DNA from: Prevotella sp. UBA6994
GTDB taxonomy: Bacteria; Bacteroidota; Bacteroidia; Bacteroidales; Bacteroidaceae
Reading direction: 5' to 3'
Assembly (NCBI GenBank): GCA_002449845.1
Contig: DJXW01000031.1
Span: 1 to 64,000 of the forward strand
DNA length: 64,000 nucleotides
Shown in pieces: positions 41,514-50,324 of the stretch; within the stretch, counting starts at the first letter, position 1, and each line of letters starts with the position of its first letter. The notes beneath the pieces are model-generated. The model saw only the letters and a program-made list of their open reading frames with translations, did not search any database and had not been told where the DNA came from. Made by a program: the position numbers and the translations under genes.

Positions 41514-44279
41514 TTATTTAGCTATCCACCAATCCAGACGAACCTCTTCCTTGGCTTGGTCAAAGCAGAAGTATAGGTCGTGAGTGCCATTGGCATTCTG
41601 AACCTTCGTGGAGAAAGAGCGATACTTGTCAACAGAGCCTGTGGAGTTGATATTCACCGTGCCAATCACGGGTCCGTCTGTGCTGTCAAGACGAATGGTG
41701 ATTCTGCAACCACCAGTGGCAGATGCGCAGAATGACATTTGCTTGGCTCCTTTCGTTCCAAAGTCAACACCTCTCAGGCGGATATATTCTCCATCATCAA
41801 TATGAGTCACGTACATATTCTTATATCCAGTTGACGGTAACATATCTTTCACCACACCCGTATTGGCGATTCCCATCTTGGCAGACTTTAACCCAAAGCC
41901 CCAAGCCATCGTCTCTGCCTCAACTCGTTGGTAGGGATTCAGCGCATGGAGTTGGCTGAGTGGTTGCTGGTCTAACCAATAAGGCACTTCGTCGATGGTG
42001 CCTTCAGCGTTATAGTGGATTTCCGTGGCACTTACCGACCTACGCTCATGATGAACAAACGTTTCCAAGTGCATCAGGTCATAGTTTTGCCCGAAGATGT
42101 AACTATGTCCTTTGTAATCCGTAATACCTGGGTGATTGCCACGGTCACGTTGGGTAGGACGCATGATATATCCCTTGCTCTTCCACGGACCTGTGGGAGA
42201 GTCGCTCATAGCATATCCCAAAGCCTCTGGGCAACAGGTGGTGGCGTAAGAAAGGTAATAGTGACCGTTGCGCTTGTAGAACCACGGTCCTTCTTGGTAA
42301 TGGTCAATATGGTAGTCGAGTTTGACAATGTCGCCTTTCACGGAAATCATGTCATCATTCAACTTCACGTAATAGGTGTTGGGATTTCCCCAATACATAT
42401 ATGCTTGTCCGTCATCGTCAACAAACACCGTGGGGTCTATATCTTCCCAGTGTTCTTTTTGCCAAACCAATGGTTGTCCCAGTGGGTCATGAAACGGTCC
42501 GTGGGGAGAGTCGCTTACCAATACGCCGATACCATGACCGTGGAGTGGGGCATAGAGATAATACTTGCCGTTGCGCTCCACGCATTGGATAGCCCATGCT
42601 CCATTGTCTCTTGAACGCCAAGGAAAATCTTTCAAAGAAGCCACGGCTCCATGCTCAGTCCAATTGACCATGTCGGTAGTTGACCAAAGCAACCAATCAT
42701 ACATGAAGAATCCCGCCGAGCTTTTCTCGTTGAGGTCGGGAATGTCTTCGGGAGAAGCATCGTGAGAGGTGTATAAGAATAAGGTATCGCCCACAACCAA
42801 TGGAGAAGGGTCTGCTGTAAACTTGGTTTGGAAAAGAGGCATGTTGCATTGTTCCAATCCTCTCATCTCCCACCAGTCGAGATTGAAGAGCTTAGGACCT
42901 TTCCTTCCCGTGAAAGAGAGATATACGTCATGCGTTCCCGAAATCACGCTTCGTACATCAGCCGTTAGGGTTTGCCATTCTTCCCATCCGCCAGTACCAG
43001 GAACATCAAGGCGAACTAGCAGTTTGCCTTGCAAGCTATCCAATCGTACTTCTATCGCCCCTCCGCGCAAGGCACTTGACACGCGGGCGGTGAACGTGCG
43101 AGGAATCTTACTGCCGAATTCTACGGCTTGCAACTTGATATAATCTCCGTTGTGGATATCTGAAACATAAACACCCGTCTTGGCATTCTGCTCCGTCTTG
43201 ATTCCCTTGGAGAAAGCCATCGTCTCTGCTTCTACCCGACGGAATGGATTGAATGTACTTACTGGATTTACGCCCTCATTGGTAGGTAAGATAGTGGGGA
43301 AAGAACCATCTGCATTGTATTGAAACTCTTCTACGGCAACGCTTCTGCCGAAACCTCCACCGCCAGGCAACTTACCTGTGTGATAGAAGAAATAATGATG
43401 ATCTTTGTAGTCGGCAACGCCACAATGGTTGGTAAACGAACCAGTATCGAAGAGAGGCATGATTTCTCCCGCATACTTCCAAGGTCCGGTGGGAGAAGGA
43501 GCCGTACTGTATGAGATATGTTCAGGAACGCCACCTGCCGCATAAAGCAGGTAATAAGCCTTGTCGTTGGAAAGCGAGCCCTTCTTCTGTTTGCCTTGCG
43601 TCAGAGGCTTGGGAGCTTTCATGATCCACGGACCTTCCACGTAAGAGTCTTTGTATTTCTTGTCTTTCTCTCGTTCGTTCATGGCAGGCGAACCAAAAGC
43701 CTCCTCCGTCATAGGCAACATTCCCACTTCTCCCTCGTAGGAAATCATGTCACGATTGAGCTTGAGGTAATACACGCGTGGGTTTCCCCAATACAACCAC
43801 GCCTGTCCGTCGTCGTCAATGAAAACTGTAGGGTCGATATGATCCCACGAACCATTCTCAAACAGAGGCTTACCGATGGCGTCGCGGAACGGACCGATGG
43901 GCGAATCGCCTACAGCCACGCCGATTGCCATTCCCTTTGACAATCTGGAATGAGCGCAGATATACCAATAGAATTTACCGTCGCGCTCAATGCACTGACT
44001 TGCCCAAGCACGGTCGTCAGCCCAAGAGAAACTCTCAAGAGCCAATGGTGAACCGTGATCGGTCCAGTTGACCATGTCTTGTGTTGAATATACTCTCCAT
44101 TCTTGCATCCAGAAGAAATCTGCATGGTCTTCATCGTGTCCCGTATAAACATACATGGTTCCGTCATGAACCATCGGTGCGGGGTCGCTGGTGTACCATG
44201 TTTGCACGAAAGGATTCTGTGCCAATACTGAAGTACTGGCCAATGTGAGAAATATGGATAATATGCTTTTTCTAAACAT
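41514..44279 (-). CDS. GH43-CBM6-GH43-CBM6 two-catalytic-domain arabinoxylan enzyme
   Basis: The protein is 921 residues with signal peptide (MFRKSILSIFLTLASTSVLAQ). Two five-bladed GH43 domains are each followed by a CBM6-like beta-sandwich. First GH43: about 25-340, catalytic Asp in YTSDPAPMVHDG, IDPTVFIDDDGQAWLYWGN, Glu in YVEGPWI. Second GH43: about 480-780, ADPSPLVVGD, IDPTVFVDDDGQAYMYWGN, YQEGPWF. CBM6-like segments begin at NPFRRVEAETMAFSKGI and NPYQRVEAETMAWGFGL. The repeated layout suggests internal duplication followed by divergence. Activity is likely alpha-L-arabinofuranosidase and/or beta-xylosidase on xylo-oligosaccharides. It is in the long operon, 36 bp after the next GH43 gene. 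Confidence 0.88.
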   Translation of the reverse strand: MFRKSILSIFLTLASTSVLAQNPFVQTWYTSDPAPMVHDGTMYVYTGHDEDHADFFWMQEWRVYSTQDMVNWTDHGSPLALESFSWADDRAWASQCIERDGKFYWYICAHSRLSKGMAIGVAVGDSPIGPFRDAIGKPLFENGSWDHIDPTVFIDDDGQAWLYWGNPRVYYLKLNRDMISYEGEVGMLPMTEEAFGSPAMNEREKDKKYKDSYVEGPWIMKAPKPLTQGKQKKGSLSNDKAYYLLYAAGGVPEHISYSTAPSPTGPWKYAGEIMPLFDTGSFTNHCGVADYKDHHYFFYHTGKLPGGGGFGRSVAVEEFQYNADGSFPTILPTNEGVNPVSTFNPFRRVEAETMAFSKGIKTEQNAKTGVYVSDIHNGDYIKLQAVEFGSKIPRTFTARVSSALRGGAIEVRLDSLQGKLLVRLDVPGTGGWEEWQTLTADVRSVISGTHDVYLSFTGRKGPKLFNLDWWEMRGLEQCNMPLFQTKFTADPSPLVVGDTLFLYTSHDASPEDIPDLNEKSSAGFFMYDWLLWSTTDMVNWTEHGAVASLKDFPWRSRDNGAWAIQCVERNGKYYLYAPLHGHGIGVLVSDSPHGPFHDPLGQPLVWQKEHWEDIDPTVFVDDDGQAYMYWGNPNTYYVKLNDDMISVKGDIVKLDYHIDHYQEGPWFYKRNGHYYLSYATTCCPEALGYAMSDSPTGPWKSKGYIMRPTQRDRGNHPGITDYKGHSYIFGQNYDLMHLETFVHHERRSVSATEIHYNAEGTIDEVPYWLDQQPLSQLHALNPYQRVEAETMAWGFGLKSAKMGIANTGVVKDMLPSTGYKNMYVTHIDDGEYIRLRGVDFGTKGAKQMSFCASATGGCRITIRLDSTDGPVIGTVNINSTGSVDKYRSFSTKVQNANGTHDLYFCFDQAKEEVRLDWWIAK

Positions 44280-44315
44280 GAGGTTTATGTTTGTTAAATG
44301 ATACGTTTGTGCTTT

Positions 44316-45959
44316 CTAAAGATATGGTTTACGTTGGTAAGAGAATATGTCTATATCGACGAATCCTCCCGTCTTCTTTGTTGAATAGTTGAAGATAGCG
44401 TAGCGAGTACCCATGAACAGTTTGCGATAGTCGAACCGCATTTGATAATCATTGCCTATTTTCTTCCATTCTTTCCCGTCAATACTATAGTACATCTGAG
44501 CTTTGTCATGATGAAGACGGAAATCACCATCAATTCGTAACCATACAATTTGATTTTTTATCGTTGTTTTTTCGATTTCATTCACGTCAACGCTCTCCAC
44601 CACTTTATGCTTATCTGAAAGTTGAACCACTTGTTCAGACATGGTCAGGGTGAAGGTCTTGCCTTGTCGTTTGATGGTCAATACGCCCGAATGACCGTTG
44701 AAAGCAGCAAAGCCCGTACAGTCTCCGTCTTTCATGTGGGACAAATCCAACTTGACGGAAGCACTGCAGGCTGGTCCTTCCATGCGTTGGGTGATGGTGT
44801 TGGGAGCCATGTAGAGATTGTCAACTACCTTGCTCGTCTTCAATCGCAGAAATCCAGGACGCTCAGACAATGACCATGCTTGGTCAATGGGATTGTGATT
44901 CCATTGCCAATGCAAGTCTAATCGAGAGCGAGAGAAATCGTCGCTGACAACCAATGACTGGGTGGGTTCACCGCTCTTCAGTCTTCGTACATGTAAAGGC
45001 ACATGTCCTTCCTCGTCGCCTAACATCGGCCAACCATCTATCCATCTGCAAGGCATGAGCGTAAGCACACGTCCTATGCCGCCACGGTCTTGGAAAATGA
45101 TTCCATACCAGTCGCCATCAGGAGAGTCAACGATGGTTCCTTGTCCTACATACGGAAATCCGCCAAAGTCGGATTCGAGAATGGTCTTCTTTTCGTATGG
45201 GCCGAGAATATTGTCTGAACGATAGCACACTTCGCGTCGATGTCTTCCAGGAGCCCATACGTGGGAAATCATCAAGAGGTAATACTTTCCGTTGTGCTTG
45301 ATCATACGACTGCCTTCCAATAGTCCAGTCTCGTCTTTCTCACGTTCAAAGATTTTCCTGTCAGAACCTTCTATTACGCCCGAAAGGTCGGCTTTGAGTT
45401 CGCAGATATTACCCGTTCCGTAAACCACATACACACGGTCGTTGTCGTCAAAGAACAGGGAAGCGTCGTGGAAATGTCGCATACGAGAGTGGATTTTCCA
45501 AGGACCAGCCGCATCATCTGCAGTCATGATGTAAGTGTCGCCACCAGGATTGTCGTTGGGAGCAAAGAGCGCATAAAACTTACCTTTGTGGTATTTGAGT
45601 GAGGTTGCCCATTGTCCACGTCCGTAAACCGTTCCTTCCTGGAAATCGTATTTCGGAGAGTCGGTAAGCTTGTCGAACAAATAACCGATGGTTTCCCAAT
45701 TGGCTAAATCTCTTGACCGCATGATGGGAGCACCAGGCATCATGTGCATGGTGGTAGTAACGAGATAGAAATAGTCGCCAACACGAATCACGTCGGGGTC
45801 AGGAGTGTCTGCCCAAAGCATGGGGTTGGTAATGGGAGCATTGACAGAAACGGTTGAGTCATTGCTTCCTTCCGCTTTCGTATTGCTGACAACATCTGTA
45901 GAAAGGTGTCCTCCTATATTGCAGATGGTTATCAATGCCAAAAATACAAGATGGTTCAT
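44316..45959 (-). CDS. GH43 beta-xylosidase/arabinofuranosidase with C-terminal concanavalin-like domain
   Basis: The protein is 547 residues with a short hydrophobic signal. The GH43 propeller (about 40-340) shows ADTPDPDVIRVGDYFYLVTTTMHMMPGAPIMRSRDL, HDASLFFDDNDRVYVVYG and LLEGSRMIKHNGKYYL, with the three acidic catalytic positions. The C-terminal beta-sandwich (about 350-545: SLSERPGFLRLKTS and GFVDIDIFSY) is the XynB-type domain that shapes exo-acting sites. Such enzymes trim xylo-oligosaccharides or double arabinose substitutions. It lies 33 bp after the carboxylesterase gene in the long operon. Confidence 0.88.
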   Translation of the reverse strand: MNHLVFLALITICNIGGHLSTDVVSNTKAEGSNDSTVSVNAPITNPMLWADTPDPDVIRVGDYFYLVTTTMHMMPGAPIMRSRDLANWETIGYLFDKLTDSPKYDFQEGTVYGRGQWATSLKYHKGKFYALFAPNDNPGGDTYIMTADDAAGPWKIHSRMRHFHDASLFFDDNDRVYVVYGTGNICELKADLSGVIEGSDRKIFEREKDETGLLEGSRMIKHNGKYYLLMISHVWAPGRHRREVCYRSDNILGPYEKKTILESDFGGFPYVGQGTIVDSPDGDWYGIIFQDRGGIGRVLTLMPCRWIDGWPMLGDEEGHVPLHVRRLKSGEPTQSLVVSDDFSRSRLDLHWQWNHNPIDQAWSLSERPGFLRLKTSKVVDNLYMAPNTITQRMEGPACSASVKLDLSHMKDGDCTGFAAFNGHSGVLTIKRQGKTFTLTMSEQVVQLSDKHKVVESVDVNEIEKTTIKNQIVWLRIDGDFRLHHDKAQMYYSIDGKEWKKIGNDYQMRFDYRKLFMGTRYAIFNYSTKKTGGFVDIDIFSYQRKPYL

Positions 45960-45992
45960 GATAATATTGTTATATGAATGAAGGATTCCACA

Positions 45993-47474
45993 TTATTTCT
46001 CAGGGAGGAGAGGTTCGCCCATTTCCGAATTTTCAGCATCTTTGTCATCGAGTTTGAATAGCATGAATTTCGTATTCTCAATCGTACAGGTTGTCCATTC
46101 ACCTTCTTCTGCGCCATTGGGGTTCCCATATTTTGCAAAGTTAGTCCAAGCCGTCAGCATCTTCTCTGCCAAATCCCAGTCGCCCTGTGTCCATGGTCGC
46201 CAACAATGCTTGAGCGACTTGAAAACAAACCATAGGTCAGAAGAGTGGAATGCTCCTTTCAGACGGTCAGTAATTTCTGGGTGTTTGCCATCGTCAGGCA
46301 ACGGACGGGCGAACTCGTAAGCCCATGCCTTTCCGCCTTTGCTGTTACGAACCTTGCAAAACTCAGCAATGCCAGGTCCCATTGCTCCCATATCATTGAG
46401 CGTGTAACCAATCATATAAGGAATGTCGGCTATGGTTCCTTGGCGTGTTGCTTCATCAAAGTTTTTAAGGCAGACATAACCATCTACGATGGGGCGTTGC
46501 ATGAGGAACACATCGGTTTTATTGACCATATTATATAATGAGCCAACGGTGTAGAGAATCTCTGTAGAGGCAGCTCTTAGCTTGGAGAGATCTGTAAGTC
46601 CAGCCCAGTCCATCACTTTCTTCGTTTCCGCCTCAGCTTCTTTTAATGAGGGATTGTATGTGAAGAACTTGTTGACAGGTGTGGCTGGCTTGGCTTCCTC
46701 ACCGCCTTTGGCAGGAACGTTGATACCACCGCCACTCATGATGATAGCTTTGTGAAAGAGCCCTCGTGCCAAGGGCGACTCGCAGAGAGTACGCACGCTT
46801 CCCGCTCCAGCACTCTGACCGAAGATGGTAACGTTATTAGGGTCACCACCGAATTGCGCGATGTTTTGCTTAATCCATTTGAGGGATTGTATCTGGTCGA
46901 GAATACCGTAGTTGCCACTTACGTGATTGGCACTTTCTTCCGACAGTGCAGGATATGTCATGAAACCAAAGATGCCCAGTCGGTAATTGATGGAGACAAG
47001 TACCACATCTTTTGACGCCCATTCTTGTCCGTCAAATTCTGGTTCAGAACCCCATCCTTCACGGTATCCGCCTCCATGAATCCATAGAGCAACGGGCAGT
47101 TTCTTGTCTATATTGCCAGGAGCCTTTGTCCAAACATTCAAGTAAAGACAGTCTTCGCTATAAGGAGCCTCATCTCCGTATCCCCATTCAGAAGCATAGA
47201 ATCCTGGATAATGTACGGCTTGGTAACCTGGATGCCCGAACTTATCGCAAAGGCGCACACCTTCCCATGCAACGACAGGTTGTGGTTCTTTCCATCTCAG
47301 TTCGCCAATCGGAGGTGCTGCGTAAGGAATACCACGAAAGACATATACATCTGGATTCTCTGCCTTTACGCCTTGAATCTGTCCACCTTCAATTGTCAAG
47401 ATGGGACAGTTGTCTTCCTGTTGAGAACAAGAACATACAACGAATAATGATAATAGTAATAATAGTTTCTTCAT
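45993..47474 (-). CDS. type-B carboxylesterase lipoprotein
   Basis: The protein is 493 residues. It has a lipoprotein signal with Cys in FVVCSCSQ. Carboxylesterase B features: VYVFRGIPYAAPPIGELRWKEPQP, SEDCLYLNVW, LWIHGGGYREGW (oxyanion), NYRLGIFGF and nucleophile VTIFGQSAGAGSV. It probably removes acetyl or aromatic esters from xylan fragments at the cell surface or in the periplasm. It is embedded in the operon between the GH8 and GH43 genes, with gaps of 22 and 33 bp. The exact ester is not readable from sequence. Confidence 0.85.
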   Translation of the reverse strand: MKKLLLLLSLFVVCSCSQQEDNCPILTIEGGQIQGVKAENPDVYVFRGIPYAAPPIGELRWKEPQPVVAWEGVRLCDKFGHPGYQAVHYPGFYASEWGYGDEAPYSEDCLYLNVWTKAPGNIDKKLPVALWIHGGGYREGWGSEPEFDGQEWASKDVVLVSINYRLGIFGFMTYPALSEESANHVSGNYGILDQIQSLKWIKQNIAQFGGDPNNVTIFGQSAGAGSVRTLCESPLARGLFHKAIIMSGGGINVPAKGGEEAKPATPVNKFFTYNPSLKEAEAETKKVMDWAGLTDLSKLRAASTEILYTVGSLYNMVNKTDVFLMQRPIVDGYVCLKNFDEATRQGTIADIPYMIGYTLNDMGAMGPGIAEFCKVRNSKGGKAWAYEFARPLPDDGKHPEITDRLKGAFHSSDLWFVFKSLKHCWRPWTQGDWDLAEKMLTAWTNFAKYGNPNGAEEGEWTTCTIENTKFMLFKLDDKDAENSEMGEPLLPEK

Positions 47475-47496
47475 TAGTTTATAGTATTAATTGTTA

Positions 47497-48822
47497 TTAT
47501 TTCTTAGGGAATATTACTTGATAGCAACCACTAAGATGCAGGAATGCAAAGAGGCGAAGCAGTCCGTCGTAATAAGCATCGAAGTAACCATCTTCAAATG
47601 GTTCGTGTTTTGCATTCCATAAAGCATCGACAAATTCCTTGCTTTTCTCATGGCTGCACATCATTGAAGCTGATGCAATGGTAGCAACAAGTCCGATACT
47701 GTGACGTAACTTGCGAAATCCTCCTGCTTGTAATATCTCATCGTCAGCAGGAAGAGAACCGTCTATCCGATATTGGTCAACAAAGGTGCTGACACCTTGA
47801 CGATAGAAAAAGTTCTGAATGCGTTCTCCATATTGCTGTTGCCAATCTCCATCAGCACAACTCCATTCGTAGTCGAGTACAATGTTCATGGGTACACGCC
47901 AAGAGTCGTAACGGAAATTAGCACCTCCATTACGACGACCTCCAAAACCTTGCATCAATGTTCCGTCATAATTGCACATGTCGGGATTGAGTCCTGTTTG
48001 TGGATGTATGGCTTGGTGTAAGAATTCCCTTGACTTGATGGCACATTCATTCCAAAAGTCAGCCCTTTCGTCGTCAGCCCATTTTGCCCATACTTCATAA
48101 AAGGCAGGTATGTGATATGAAGGGTCAGTAAACCTTTGTCCAAAACCCTCTGGGGTAAAAGTGATGAGTTTTGTTTCAGGATGTATCAGGAAACTCTGTC
48201 GTGGTCCTCTTTGTTGCCCCATTGGTCCAAAGTTCTGTGGCGGATTGTCTGAGTGAATCTGCCGTGGCATGGTGCAATTGAGAATACGTTGAGCTTCGGC
48301 TTTATAGTTAATTCCAGTATCATTTCCCCAACGGTTATAGGCAAAGAGCAGGGATGTGATAAAATAAAGTTCGCCGTCAGAAGCGGCTCCTTCACTGTTG
48401 TGTGTTCCGTCGGTTTTGCAACTCCATGCAAAATAGCCCTCTTTTGGTCCTTCTTGATGTTGCATGTAGTGTCTGGACCATCGCCATAAGCGGTCGAAAA
48501 TATCCTTCTCGCCCAATTGTACAGCTATCATCATACCATACGACATTCCTTCCGTACGTACGTCGTGGTTCTTGATGTCGGAGATATATCCCATGGAGTC
48601 GCCCACTTCAAAATATACTTTATTGGTTCCATGAAAGACATCATTAAACACTTCCTTGACTTTTGCATCCACGTCTTTTTGTTGATAACCCATTTCAACA
48701 AAGAGGTTACGGTATTTTCTTGTTTCAAAGGCTCCTTTCTTCCAAGGTTCGAATGCGTGAGTTCCAAGTGACATCAATATAAAGAAAGATAGTATGATGT
48801 TTTTTCTTGTAATCATAAACAT
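47497..48822 (-). CDS. GH8 reducing-end xylose-releasing exo-oligoxylanase (Rex) type
   Basis: The protein is 441 residues (start 48822; MIT at 48816 also possible) with a signal peptide. The GH8 (alpha/alpha)6 features are DVRTEGMSYGMMIAVQL with the general-acid Glu, YFAWSC, NSEGAASDGELYFITSLLFAYNRWG with the Asp-Gly-Glu, and DYEWSCAD. In xylan loci of Bacteroidota this subgroup releases xylose from the reducing end of oligoxylosides; endo-acting GH8 xylanases cannot be excluded. It lies 25 bp after the GH43-lectin gene. Confidence 0.88.
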   Translation of the reverse strand: MFMITRKNIILSFFILMSLGTHAFEPWKKGAFETRKYRNLFVEMGYQQKDVDAKVKEVFNDVFHGTNKVYFEVGDSMGYISDIKNHDVRTEGMSYGMMIAVQLGEKDIFDRLWRWSRHYMQHQEGPKEGYFAWSCKTDGTHNSEGAASDGELYFITSLLFAYNRWGNDTGINYKAEAQRILNCTMPRQIHSDNPPQNFGPMGQQRGPRQSFLIHPETKLITFTPEGFGQRFTDPSYHIPAFYEVWAKWADDERADFWNECAIKSREFLHQAIHPQTGLNPDMCNYDGTLMQGFGGRRNGGANFRYDSWRVPMNIVLDYEWSCADGDWQQQYGERIQNFFYRQGVSTFVDQYRIDGSLPADDEILQAGGFRKLRHSIGLVATIASASMMCSHEKSKEFVDALWNAKHEPFEDGYFDAYYDGLLRLFAFLHLSGCYQVIFPKK

Positions 48823-48847
48823 TATGTGGCGTTTGATAAGGATTGGA

Positions 48848-50317
48848 TTAATGGTTGCGGAAATTCCATTTGGAATTGTCAGATGAGAAATCGTACTCTG
48901 CCAAGGTTGGTGTACTATCCCCAGCAGAATAGAGAACTAAATGTTTGTTGATTCCTTCCTGTCCCGGAATGACTTTCGGCATGATGCGGAACGTTCCGTC
49001 AATGAGTTGTTCTATACGCCATAGTTGTTCGTCAGCTCCCGTGTAATGGGGAACGGTAATCACTTCTTTGTCAGAGGTAGCCGCAAGAGCACGCTCCGTA
49101 CCTTCTATCGTAATCTTGAAATACGGTCCGCCTAAGTAACCACCCTTTTCAGGAACGGGAGTAACGTTCCATCTTTGGTGTGGGCGAAACATATAATCGC
49201 CGATGCGAGCTGGAATGTTGCCTTGAGGCCAAGTGCCAATCACTTCTTCCAAGGTTTGGTTGGGTATAGGCTTTATGGGTTTCTGCATCTGTTCACGGTT
49301 GAACCATGCTTGACGTTCTTGTTGTATGCGAACGAAATCCACTGCTAATTCAAGCGCATAGCCTCGCCGTTCCGATTCAATCTCAAATGTTCCGCCTTTG
49401 AATGGTTCAGCGGCAACGGGCCAATCGTTTTTCCATAACAAAGGTCTGATGCCAAGCACGCTTCGTCCACCTTGGTCAAAGTCGGCTTCATAGTGACAAG
49501 ACATGATTTCCACACCTTCATCAATCACGGTACGTCCGAAGTGTCCAGGACCACATACACGGTTGCCTGCGGCAATCACCATCTTGCCTCCACCTTGATA
49601 CATGTCTCTTCCTACATTATCTATATATGGACCTTCTACGCTCTTGGAACGACCTACCACAATATTATAGGTTGAGTTGACACCATCACAACACGTGCCG
49701 TGCGTACCCAACAAGTAATACCAATCATTGCGATAAATCAAATCAGAGGCTTCGCAATCAATGGCAATGTCTTTCTCTATGTTTCCTTTCACTCGTTCTC
49801 CCGTTTTCGGGTCCAGTTCGATGAGGCGAATCGTACCGAAGTAAGTGCCGTAGCTCACCCAGAGTCGCCCAGTGGTAGGGTCGAGCAACAAACCTGGGTC
49901 GATGGCATCATTGTCTTCCATTCCGTCAGAAGAACAAACCTCTATGGCTTGGGTATATTTGAAATCGGGCGAATGAGGGTCAAGGGTTTTGTTCCACATG
50001 GTAAGAATACGACCATGATGTCCGCCACCCAGTCCTCCTCCAGTGGCTCCATATATAATAAGGTATCTATCTCCAATTTTCAATACATCAGGGGCAGCTC
50101 CTCCACCTGGGCGTTCAGCACCATCGTGCCAAGTCCATCCGTCTTCAGAGATAAGACCTCCGCCTCCTGTACCAAAAGTATAGTATTTCCCGTCGCATTC
50201 TGCAATGGTTGATGGGTCATGGATATATGGTTTCCCAATTTGTGCTGAGGCTGAATCACAATAAATGGATAATAAAAACAAGCACATACCTTTTGCAAAA
50301 AAATGTATCTTATTCAT
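48848..50317 (-). CDS. GH43 enzyme with C-terminal ricin-like domain
   Basis: The protein is 489 residues with signal peptide. The GH43 propeller starts at YIHDPSTIAECDGKYYTFGTG (catalytic Asp), with NDAIDPGLLLDPTTGRLWVSYG and AIDCEASDLIYRNDWYYL. This layout is close to endo-arabinanase-type GH43 subfamilies, although an arabinofuranosidase role in xylan use is also possible. The C-terminal 110 residues (about 380-489) resemble a ricin-type beta-trefoil with EQLWRIEQL and SKWNF (QxW-like). It starts 7 bp after the upstream GH43 gene and is in the long operon. Confidence 0.82.
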   Translation of the reverse strand: MNKIHFFAKGMCLFLLSIYCDSASAQIGKPYIHDPSTIAECDGKYYTFGTGGGGLISEDGWTWHDGAERPGGGAAPDVLKIGDRYLIIYGATGGGLGGGHHGRILTMWNKTLDPHSPDFKYTQAIEVCSSDGMEDNDAIDPGLLLDPTTGRLWVSYGTYFGTIRLIELDPKTGERVKGNIEKDIAIDCEASDLIYRNDWYYLLGTHGTCCDGVNSTYNIVVGRSKSVEGPYIDNVGRDMYQGGGKMVIAAGNRVCGPGHFGRTVIDEGVEIMSCHYEADFDQGGRSVLGIRPLLWKNDWPVAAEPFKGGTFEIESERRGYALELAVDFVRIQQERQAWFNREQMQKPIKPIPNQTLEEVIGTWPQGNIPARIGDYMFRPHQRWNVTPVPEKGGYLGGPYFKITIEGTERALAATSDKEVITVPHYTGADEQLWRIEQLIDGTFRIMPKVIPGQEGINKHLVLYSAGDSTPTLAEYDFSSDNSKWNFRNH

Positions 50318-50324
50318 GGCAAAT

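Noticed and set aside
42015..42614. Plus-strand frame (199 codons) opposite the double-GH43 gene
   Set aside because: Antisense shadow of a conserved catalytic propeller.
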